DNA of 64,000 nucleotides from Streptomyces dangxiongensis (lineage in GTDB: Bacteria > Actinomycetota > Actinomycetes > Streptomycetales > Streptomycetaceae): positions 6,386,001 to 6,450,000 of the forward strand of contig NZ_CP033073.1 in assembly GCF_003675325.1 (NCBI RefSeq), given 5' to 3'. This document shows, one piece after another, positions 9,799-16,465 of this stretch (the stretch's first letter is position 1; the number at the start of each line of letters is the position of its first letter). Position numbers and translations under genes: made by a program. The notes beneath the pieces are model-generated. The model saw nothing but the letters and a program-made list of their open reading frames with translations. It had not been told where the DNA came from and did not search any database.

Positions 9799-10674
9799 TC
9801 AGCCGTAGGTGTAGAAGCCGGAGCCGGCCTTCCGGCCCAGCCGGCCCGCCTCGACCATGCGCTGGAGCAGCGGGGGAGCGGCGTACAGCGGCTCCTTGTA
9901 CTCGGCGTACATGGAGTTGGCGATGGAGACGATGGTGTCCAGACCGATCAGGTCGGACAGCTTCAGCGGGCCCATCGGGTGGGCGCAGCCCATCTCCATG
10001 CCGTTGTCGATGTCCTCGCGGCTAGCGATGCCCGACTCGAACATCCGGATCGCCGACAGCAGGTACGGCACGAGCAGCGCGTTCACCACGAACCCGGAGC
10101 GGTCCTGGGCGCGGATGGCGTGCTTTCCCAGCACCTTCTCGGCGAAGAGCTGGGCGCGGCTGAGGGTGCCCTCGGAGGTGGTGAGCGCCGGGATCAGCTC
10201 GACTAGCTGCTGCACCGGTGCCGGGTTGAAGAAGTGGATGCCGACGACGTGGTCCGGCCGGGAGGTGGTGACCGCCAGCTTCACCAGCGGGATGGAGGAG
10301 GTGTTGGAGGCCAGGATCGCGTCCGTCCGGGTCACCACCTGGTCGAGCACCTGGAAGATCTCGGTCTTGACCTGCTCGTTCTCGACGACGGCCTCGATCA
10401 CCAGATCCCGGTCGGCGAACTCGCCGAGGTCGGTGGTGAAGCTCAGGCGCGCCTGCGTGGCGTCCCGGTCCTCCTCGGTGATCTTGCCGCGTTCGGCGGC
10501 CTTGCCCAGGGAGTTGAACAGCCGGGTGCGGCCGATCTCCAGGGCTTCGCCGGTGGTCTCGGCGACCTTCACGTCCAGTCCCGCGCGGGCGCACACCTCG
10601 GCGATGCCCGCGCCCATCTGGCCGCAGCCCACGACCCCGACGCGCGCAATGTCTCCCCCTGGGATGCCCGTCAC
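9799..10674 (-). CDS. hbdA: 3-hydroxybutyryl-CoA dehydrogenase
   Basis: A 291-residue NAD(P)-dependent enzyme interconverting 3-hydroxybutyryl-CoA and acetoacetyl-CoA, used in butyrate/PHB-type metabolism and fatty acid breakdown. The N-terminal Rossmann domain has the nucleotide motif GVVGCGQMGAGIAEVCARAG. The catalytic region holds ASNTSSIP and GIHFFNPAP, with the active-site His in HFFNP. The C-terminal domain has GFVVNALLVPYL and GAHPMGP-like MGCAHPMGPL. Length matches bacterial Hbd/PaaH. It is divergent from the glycoside hydrolase gene across 168 bases and monocistronic, with a strong terminator. The symbol rests on family similarity; paaH/fadB-like naming is equally possible. Confidence 0.9.
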   Translation of the reverse strand: MTGIPGGDIARVGVVGCGQMGAGIAEVCARAGLDVKVAETTGEALEIGRTRLFNSLGKAAERGKITEEDRDATQARLSFTTDLGEFADRDLVIEAVVENEQVKTEIFQVLDQVVTRTDAILASNTSSIPLVKLAVTTSRPDHVVGIHFFNPAPVQQLVELIPALTTSEGTLSRAQLFAEKVLGKHAIRAQDRSGFVVNALLVPYLLSAIRMFESGIASREDIDNGMEMGCAHPMGPLKLSDLIGLDTIVSIANSMYAEYKEPLYAAPPLLQRMVEAGRLGRKAGSGFYTYG

Positions 10675-10842
10675 ATCGTCCCCTTCGCTTCTCCGGCTCG
10701 CTCGGCAGGCCTCCGGGTTCGGCGCCTGCTCCGATCGTGCACGTTACCGCCAAGTATCGATGATCGATCGCCCGGGTGGGGGCATTCTGGGACGCGAGAC
10801 GATCCGTGACGAGGCGGATCCGAAGCGTATGGGGGTGTGCGG

Positions 10843-12140
10843 ATGGGACGCATGTCACGGCGGACCTTCACGCTGGCCGCGCTGTCCACGCTGGCCGCGG
10901 CACCGGCCGGGGCCGCGCGTGCCGCGGGCCCGGCACCCGGCGGCGCGGGCGGGGCCGCCGTCGCGGCGCCGGGCGCGCACCCGGTCCCGTCCCGGCTGCC
11001 ACGGGCCACGGCGGAGATGCGCGGTGTCTGGCTCGCGACGGTGGCCAACCGGGACTGGCCCTCCCGCCCCGGCCTCCCGGCGAGCACCCAGCGCAAGGAG
11101 CTGATCGCCCACCTCGACCACGCGGCCCGCCGCCGGCTCAACACGGTCGTCTTCCAGGTACGGCCCACCGCCGACGCCCTCTGGCCGTCGCCGTACGAGC
11201 CCTGGTCCGAGTACCTGACCGGCACGCAGGGCAGGAGCCCCGGCTGGGACCCCCTCGGCACCGCCGTGCGGGAGGCCCACGCGCGGGGCCTGGAACTGCA
11301 CGCCTGGTTCAACCCGTACCGGATCGCCAACCACACCGACCCGGGCCGGCTGGCCCCCTCCCACCCGGCCCGCCGGCACCCGGACTGGGTGGTGCCCTAC
11401 GGCGGCCGGCTGTACTACAACCCCGGCCTGCCCGAGGTCCGCGCCTTCGTGCGGCGCGCCATGCTCGACGCGGTCGCCCGGTACCCCGTCGACGCCGTCC
11501 ACTTCGACGACTACTTCTACCCCTATCCGGTCGCCGGCCAGACCTTCGACGACGAGGACGCCTACGACCGGTACGGCGGCGCCTTCCCCGGCCGGGCCGC
11601 CTGGCGGCGGCGGGACAACATCGACAAGCTGGTGCGGGAGACGGCGGCGGACATCCGGCGCGTCCGGCCCGGCACCCGGTTCGGGATCAGCCCCTTCGGG
11701 GTGTGGCGCAACGCCTCGACGGACGCGCGCGGCTCCGAGACCCGGGCGGGGGTGCAGACGTACGACGACCTCTACGCGGACACCCGCAAGTGGGTCCGCG
11801 GCAACTGGATCGACTACGTCGTGCCGCAGCTCTACTGGCACATCGGCTTCGCCGCCGCCGACTACGCCGAGCTGGTGGCCTGGTGGGCGGAGGTCGCCCG
11901 GGGCACGGGGACGCGGCTGTACGCCGGCGAGGCCCTGTACAAGGCGGGTGCGGCCGGTCAGCCCTCGGCCTGGCAGGACCCGGTCGAGCTGTCCCGGCAC
12001 CTGACCCTCGCCGCGCGGTACCCGCAGGTGCGCGGGCACGTGTTCTTCGCCGCCAAGGAGGTCGCGGCCGATCCGGCCCCGGGGCGATGGCACGGGTGGT
12101 CGCCGACCACTACCGGCGGCCGGCGGTGCCACCGCGCTGA
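10843..12140 (+). pseudogene. Secreted GHL10-type glycoside hydrolase, frameshifted near the 3' end
   Basis: A Tat signal peptide (MGRMSRRTFTLAALSTLAAA) leads into a GHL10/DUF187 TIM-barrel domain with typical segments MRGVWLATVANRDWPS, ELHAWFNPYRIA, VDAVHFDDYFYPYP and VPQLYWHIGF. Such proteins are predicted to act on cell-wall or extracellular glycans. The ATG at 10843 follows a GGGGG run by 7 bases. The frame breaks near 12078-12084 in GGCCCCGGGGCG. As written, the product reads on antisense through two genes to 12732. One extra G restores an ending ...GAMARVVADHYRRP... with a stop at 12138-12140, two bases from the convergent neighbour's stop. This is a late indel or an assembly error; the protein may be functional. 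Confidence 0.75.
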
Positions 12141-12141
12141 C

Positions 12142-12342
12142 CTACTGCTGTCTCCGGTCCTCGGGATGACGGACCTCGCAGTCGGGGCCGGGGGACATCA
12201 CGGCCTCCCGCCCGTCCGCGAAACGGACCCGGTAGGGCGGATTGCCCTCCTGGCCCATCACTTCGACCACTTCCGTGACCTGGTCGTGCTGGCCGACCAC
12301 CCTGCCGTGCTGGACAAGGCGGTCGCCCTTGGATGCGTGCAT
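12142..12342 (-). CDS. DUF1918 domain protein
   Basis: A 66-residue protein matching the small SH3-like DUF1918 family common in actinobacteria: an N-terminal GDRLV segment, then a strand-rich core and PPYRVRFADGREAVMSPGPD. The ATG follows GAGGAGG. It lies 20 bases downstream of the EamA transporter gene on the same strand and is probably co-transcribed. Its stop is one base from the repaired stop of the convergent hydrolase gene. Function of the family is unknown. Confidence 0.8.
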   Translation of the reverse strand: MHASKGDRLVQHGRVVGQHDQVTEVVEVMGQEGNPPYRVRFADGREAVMSPGPDCEVRHPEDRRQQ

Positions 12343-12362
12343 CTGACGGGCCCTCCTCACGA

Positions 12363-13274
12363 TCACGACCGCTGTGTGACGGCGATGCACACGAGCACCG
12401 CGACGGCGGTCAGCGGGGCGGCCGCCGTGAAGCGCTCGCCCAGCAGCAGCGCCGACCACACCAGTGTGAGCAGGGGCTGTGCCAACTGCAACTGGCTGGC
12501 CCGGGGGATGCCGATGGCCGCCATCCCCCGGTACCAGACGACGAGACCGAGGAACTGCGAACCCAGCGCCACCCACAGCAGACCGGCGATGCCGTGCCCG
12601 GTGAGGTGCACGGGCTCGTACGCCAGCGCGAGCGCGGCGGCCGGCAGGCTGAGCGGCAGGCACAGCACGAGCGCCCAGCCGATGACCTGCCAGCCCGGCA
12701 TGACGCGGGCCAGCCGGCCGCCCTCGGTGTAGCCGGCCGCGCACACCAGCAGGGCCGCGAAGAGGAAACCGTCGGCGGCGGTGAGCGTGCCGCCGCTCTG
12801 GGCGAGGGTGAAGGCGATCACGGCCGCCGCGCCGGCGACGGCCGCCAGCCAGAACCGGCGGGAGGGGCGGGCGCCCGTGCGCAGGGCCGAGAGCGCGGCG
12901 GTGGTCAGCGGCAGCAGCCCCACCACCACGGCCGCGTGCGCGGTGGTGGAGGTCTGCAGGGCGAGCGTGGTGAGCATCGGGAAGCCCAGCACCACGCCGG
13001 CGGCGACCACGGCGAGACCCGCGAGATGGCGGCGGGCCGGGAGCCGTACGCGCAGGGCCAGCAGGCAGCCGCCGGCGACGACGGCGGCCAGGACCCCGCG
13101 CACCGCCACCAGGGACCAGGGGCCGAAGCTCTCCAGTCCCCAGGCAGTCGAGGGGAACGTCAGCGAGAAGGCGACCACACCGAGGGCGGCCTGGAGGGTG
13201 CCGAGGCCCCCGGACTCCCGGGGAGCGGTGACCGCTATCGGGCTCGCCGTAGTAGCGCTACTCTGGGTTCTCAT
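12363..13274 (-). CDS. EamA/DMT-family transporter
   Basis: A 303-residue membrane protein with about ten hydrophobic helices in two EamA repeats, typical of RhaT/YdcZ-like metabolite exporters. Clear helices include VAVRGVLAAVVAGGCLLAL, LAGLAVVAAGVVLGFP, FWLAAVAGAAAVIAFTLA and TAVAVLVCIAVTQ. It probably exports an amino acid or related metabolite; the substrate is unknown. The ATG at 13274 overlaps by two bases the ATG of the divergent MocR gene. TACGCT (minus strand, 13280-13285) sits 5 bases before the start, so the mRNA is probably leaderless. The MocR protein next door is the likely regulator. Confidence 0.88.
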   Translation of the reverse strand: MRTQSSATTASPIAVTAPRESGGLGTLQAALGVVAFSLTFPSTAWGLESFGPWSLVAVRGVLAAVVAGGCLLALRVRLPARRHLAGLAVVAAGVVLGFPMLTTLALQTSTTAHAAVVVGLLPLTTAALSALRTGARPSRRFWLAAVAGAAAVIAFTLAQSGGTLTAADGFLFAALLVCAAGYTEGGRLARVMPGWQVIGWALVLCLPLSLPAAALALAYEPVHLTGHGIAGLLWVALGSQFLGLVVWYRGMAAIGIPRASQLQLAQPLLTLVWSALLLGERFTAAAPLTAVAVLVCIAVTQRS

Positions 13275-13288
13275 GCATCAGCGTAGCA
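13251..13288. promoter_or_regulatory. Divergent overlapping promoters and palindrome between EamA and MocR genes
   Basis: A perfect 12-bp palindrome AGTAGCGCTACT (13251-13262) overlaps TACTCT (13259-13264), a -10 placed 8 bases before the MocR ATG. AGCGTAGC (13280-13287) repeats the palindrome half and contains the minus-strand -10 TACGCT for the transporter gene. Both start codons lie between the two motifs. The layout fits an operator where the MocR protein binds both sites and controls both genes. Binding is inferred. Confidence 0.6.
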
Positions 13289-14769
13289 GCGTGGCTGAAC
13301 TGGCCGAACAGTTGCGGCGGGACCTCGACCGCTATCCCGTCGATGGAAAGCTGCCGTCGAGCCGGGCGCTCGTCGAGCGGTTCCGGGTGAGCCCGGTGAC
13401 CGTCTCCCGGGCCCTCGCCCAGCTCGCAGCCGAGGGACTCGTGGTCACCCGGCCCGGTGCCGGTGCCTTCCGGGCCCGGCCGCACGCCACGCAGGCTCCC
13501 GCCGGGGACACCTCCTGGCAGGAGGTCGCGCTGAGCGCCGACGGCGCCGCCGACCTCGTCCCCCGCACGGTGGACGCCACCGGGGTCACCGTCTCGCTGG
13601 CCGCGCCGCCGCCCGGGGTGCTGGAGTTCAACGGCGGCTACCTCCACCCCTCCCTGCAACCCGAGCGGGCCATGGCGGCGGCCCTGGCCCGGGCCGGACG
13701 GCGGCCCGGCGCCTGGGGGAGACCGCCGCTGGAGGGGCTGCCGGAGCTGCGGGAGTGGTTCGCGCGCGGGATCGGCGGGGCCGTCACCGCGGCCGAGGTG
13801 CTGATCGCGGCGGGCGGCCAGGCCGCGCTGGCCACGGCCCTGCGCGCCCTCGCCCCGCCCGGCGCCCCGGTCCTCGTGGAGTCGCCCACCTATCCGGGCA
13901 TGCTCGCCCTGGCCCGCGCGGCCGGTCTGCGCCCCGTCCCGGTGCCCGTGGACCCCGACGGGGTACGCCCCGGACTGCTCGCGGACGCCTTCCGGGCCAC
14001 CGGCGCCCGGGTCTTCGTCTGCCAGCCGCTGTTCCAGAACCCGACCGGCGCCGTCCTGGCACCCGCCCGGCGCGCCGAAGTCCTGCGCATCGCCCGGGAG
14101 GCCGGCGCCTTCGTCGTCGAGGACGACTTCGTCCGCCGGCTGGTGCACGCCGACGCGGGACCGCTGCCCCGCCCGCTGGCCGCCGACGACCCGGACGGCG
14201 TGGTCGTCCACGTCGGCTCGCTCACCAAGGCCACTTCGCCCAGCTTCCGGGTCAGCGCCCTGGCCGCGCACGGCCCCGTCCTGGAGCGCCTGCGCGCCAT
14301 CCAGGTCGTGGACAGCTTCTTCGTGCCCCGGCCGCTCCAGGAGGCCGCCCTGGAACTCGTCGGCTCCCCGGCCTGGCCGCGCCATCTGCGCGCGCTCTCG
14401 GCCGAGCTGCGCACCCGCCGGGACGCCATGACGAGCGCGCTCGCCCGGCAGTTGCCCGAGCTGGCCCTGCCGCACATCCCCTCCGGCGGCTACCACCTGT
14501 GGCTGCGCCTGCCCGACGGCGGCGGGGGCGCCTCCCCGGCGCTCGGCTCCGGAGCGGAGACGGCGCTGGCCGCCGCCGCCCTGCGCGCGGGCGTCGCCCT
14601 GACCCCCGGCCGCCCCTACTTCAGCGCCGAACCCCCCGCCGCCCACCTCCGGCTGAGCTTCGCCGCGGTCGCCGGCACCGGGGAGATCGCGGAGGGGGTA
14701 CGGCGGCTCGGGGCGGCCTGCGCCGAGGTGCTGGGAAAACCGCTGGTCCCGGCGCGGCCGGACCTGTGA
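13273..14769 (+). CDS. MocR-family regulator: GntR HTH fused to a PLP aminotransferase fold
   Basis: A 498-residue protein. The N-terminal GntR winged helix (about 1-72) has LPSSRALVERFRVSPVTVSRALAQL. The rest is a fold-type I aminotransferase-like domain, with the PLP lysine in SLTKATSPSFR (about residue 319) and the phosphate/pyridine region VFVCQPLFQNPTG ... VVEDDFVRRLV. MocR proteins use PLP or an amino compound as an effector rather than for catalysis. The ATG at 13273 gives a probably leaderless transcript; a GTG at 13291 is an alternative. Divergent overlap with the EamA exporter suggests it regulates that gene and itself. The GNAT gene follows after 10 bases. Confidence 0.88.
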   Translation: MHQRSSVAELAEQLRRDLDRYPVDGKLPSSRALVERFRVSPVTVSRALAQLAAEGLVVTRPGAGAFRARPHATQAPAGDTSWQEVALSADGAADLVPRTVDATGVTVSLAAPPPGVLEFNGGYLHPSLQPERAMAAALARAGRRPGAWGRPPLEGLPELREWFARGIGGAVTAAEVLIAAGGQAALATALRALAPPGAPVLVESPTYPGMLALARAAGLRPVPVPVDPDGVRPGLLADAFRATGARVFVCQPLFQNPTGAVLAPARRAEVLRIAREAGAFVVEDDFVRRLVHADAGPLPRPLAADDPDGVVVHVGSLTKATSPSFRVSALAAHGPVLERLRAIQVVDSFFVPRPLQEAALELVGSPAWPRHLRALSAELRTRRDAMTSALARQLPELALPHIPSGGYHLWLRLPDGGGGASPALGSGAETALAAAALRAGVALTPGRPYFSAEPPAAHLRLSFAAVAGTGEIAEGVRRLGAACAEVLGKPLVPARPDL

Positions 14770-14779
14770 GGATCACCGC

Positions 14780-15229
14780 ATGAGCGACACACCCGGCCTT
14801 CCCGAGGGCTACGAGTTCTCCGCCGACCCGGCCCGCGTCGATGTCGGCCGCGTCCACGGCTGGCTGTCCGCCGACGCGTACTGGGCGATCGGCCGCCGGC
14901 GGGAGCAGCATGAGCGCGCGATGGCGTCCTCGGTCAACTTCGGGGTGTACGAATCGACTTCGGGCCGGCAGGTGGCGTACGCGCGCGTGGTGACCGACCA
15001 CGCGCTGTTCGCCTGGCTCGCGGACGTGTACGTCGACCCGTCCGTGCGCGGCGGGGGCATCGGCACGGCGTTCGTCGGCCGGATCCGCGACCACCTGAGG
15101 CCCCTCGGCGTGCGCCGGCTGCTGCTCGCGACACGGGACGCGCACGGCGTGTACGAGAAGCTCGGGTTCCGTGAGCTGGACCGACCGGGGGAGTGGATGA
15201 TCCACACCTTCGCACCGGAGGCCGGGTGA
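14780..15229 (+). CDS. GNAT-family N-acetyltransferase
   Basis: A 149-residue single-domain GNAT protein. Strand 4 and the acetyl-CoA pyrophosphate loop are visible as ADVYVDPSVRGGGIGTAFV (R/Q-x-x-G-x-G/A type), and the C-terminal LLLATRDAHGVYEKLGFREL carries the typical Y-x-K-x-G-F ending. It should acetylate a small molecule or protein amine; the substrate is unknown. It starts 10 bases after the MocR stop and is probably in the same transcript, so a role related to the MocR/EamA pair is possible but unproven. Confidence 0.85.
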   Translation: MSDTPGLPEGYEFSADPARVDVGRVHGWLSADAYWAIGRRREQHERAMASSVNFGVYESTSGRQVAYARVVTDHALFAWLADVYVDPSVRGGGIGTAFVGRIRDHLRPLGVRRLLLATRDAHGVYEKLGFRELDRPGEWMIHTFAPEAG

Positions 15230-15265
15230 GGGGGGCCGTACGGGCCGTACCGGCCGCACTCCTCG

Positions 15266-15316
15266 GGTAACTCCCAGGTAACTCCTCTTGACCTGGTCCC
15301 CCGGGCGGCCCACCAT
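15266..15316 (+). promoter_or_regulatory. Direct repeats and candidate promoter of the phosphatase-fold gene
   Basis: GGTAACTCC occurs twice, 11 bases apart (15266-15274 and 15277-15285), immediately followed by TTGACC (15288-15293) and, after 17 bases, CACCAT (15311-15316), six bases before the ATG. The 11-base spacing resembles sites of OmpR/PhoB-type regulators. The -10 is weak. The transcript may be leaderless. Confidence 0.4.
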
Positions 15317-15322
15317 CACGGC

Positions 15323-15916
15323 ATGCCACTGAGGGTCACGTTCGTCGCCGCCGCGCGCGGTCCCTCCCTGCTCGCGGAGCGCTTCGAGGACGACCGGCCG
15401 CTGGACGGGGCCGGCTGGGACGAGGTGCAGCGCGTCGCCGGGGACCTGCTGCCGCTGGCGGCGGCCGAGCTGCGCTACTGCTCGCCGACCCCGCGCAGCC
15501 GGGCCACCGGTGACGCCCTGGGGTACGCCCCGCTGGTCCAGCCGGCGCTGCGCGACTGCGACATGGGCCGCTGGCGCGGCCTGACGCTGGGCGAGGCGAT
15601 GGCCCGGGAGCCGGACGCGGTGGACGCCTGGCTGGCCGATCCGTGGTCCACCCCGCACGGCGGCGAGTCCCTGCTGGTGTTCATCTCCCGGGTCGGCGGC
15701 TGGCTGGACACCCGGCCGGCGGACGACGGCGGCCGGATCGTCGCGGTGGCCGAACCGTCGGTGATCCGCGCGGCCCTCGTCTACGCCCTGAAGGCGCCCC
15801 CGTCCACCTACTGGAACATCGACGTCCGTCCGCTGTCCACGACCACGGTCACGGGCCGCTCGGGCCGCTGGAACCTCCGCCTCGACGGGGGCGGCGCTCA
15901 GGCCTCGCGCGCGTAG
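15323..15916 (+). CDS. Histidine-phosphatase-fold protein lacking catalytic histidines
   Basis: A 197-residue protein with the overall pattern of the histidine phosphatase (phosphoglycerate mutase-like) superfamily: SPTPRSRATGDALG, DMGRWRGLTLGEAM, PHGGESLLVFISRV and a C-terminal PSVIRAALVYAL. The usual N-terminal RHG motif is replaced by AAARGPS, and the second catalytic His, normally in a THGGVIRA-like segment, is replaced in VAEPSVIRA. The protein is therefore probably not a conventional phosphatase; a binding or regulatory role is possible. It ends with a 19-base convergent overlap with the DUF6314 gene. Confidence 0.75.
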   Translation: MPLRVTFVAAARGPSLLAERFEDDRPLDGAGWDEVQRVAGDLLPLAAAELRYCSPTPRSRATGDALGYAPLVQPALRDCDMGRWRGLTLGEAMAREPDAVDAWLADPWSTPHGGESLLVFISRVGGWLDTRPADDGGRIVAVAEPSVIRAALVYALKAPPSTYWNIDVRPLSTTTVTGRSGRWNLRLDGGGAQASRA

Positions 15917-16392
15917 TCGGTGATGAGGACGAGGTCCTTCGCCGGCCCGCCGACCCGCCAGACCGTGCGCCAATGGCCGGCGTCCCGGACGGTGAACACG
16001 CCCCGGTAGAGGTCGGCCGCGCAGGGGTGGTCGGCGACGTGCCGCCCGGAGGTCAGGTCCAGCGCGTGGAAGGGCCGCCCGTCCGCGAACCGCACGTCCG
16101 CCCGGCCCGGCGTGGGCCCCGGCAGGAACCGCAGGGTCCGCGTGGCCGGCCGCGCCACGCCCTGCCAGGTGAAGGTGCCGGACTCCGTGTGCAGCAGTCC
16201 GCCGCCGTCCAGCGGGCTGAAGACGGTCTCCCCGGTGAAGTGTCCGGTGTCCCCGCTCGCCAGGTCCCGCACGCTCCGCTCGGCCCGCCAGCGTCCGGCG
16301 AGATGCGCCAGCAGGTCGGCCACGGGCCACAACTCGTCCAACGTGCTCCCTCTCCGCCCGTCCCACCGAGCCCGCCCCATTGACGTGCTCAT
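15898..16392 (-). CDS. DUF6314-family protein
   Basis: A 164-residue protein resembling the DUF6314 family of actinobacteria: a predicted beta-barrel-like fold with LLAHLAGRWRAERSVRD, GTFTWQG, ATRTLRFLPG, DLYRGVFTV and DAGHWRTVWRVGGPAKDLVLITDY. No signal peptide or membrane segment is visible. The ATG at 16392 has GGAAGGGG only a few bases upstream, so the ATG at 16380 is also possible. Molecular function is unknown. It overlaps the tail of the convergent phosphatase-fold gene. Confidence 0.7.
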   Translation of the reverse strand: MSTSMGRARWDGRRGSTLDELWPVADLLAHLAGRWRAERSVRDLASGDTGHFTGETVFSPLDGGGLLHTESGTFTWQGVARPATRTLRFLPGPTPGRADVRFADGRPFHALDLTSGRHVADHPCAADLYRGVFTVRDAGHWRTVWRVGGPAKDLVLITDYAREA

Positions 16393-16465
16393 ACCCCTTC
16401 CCTATCTTGCCGTTCGAAGTGCTGACCACAGTCTGATATTTCGAACATCGAGCCGCGGAGTATCC

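Noticed and set aside
15266..15285. GGTAACTCC repeats as a PHO box
   Set aside because: The 11-base spacing fits, but the sequence does not resemble the GTTCACC-type repeat units of Streptomyces PhoP.
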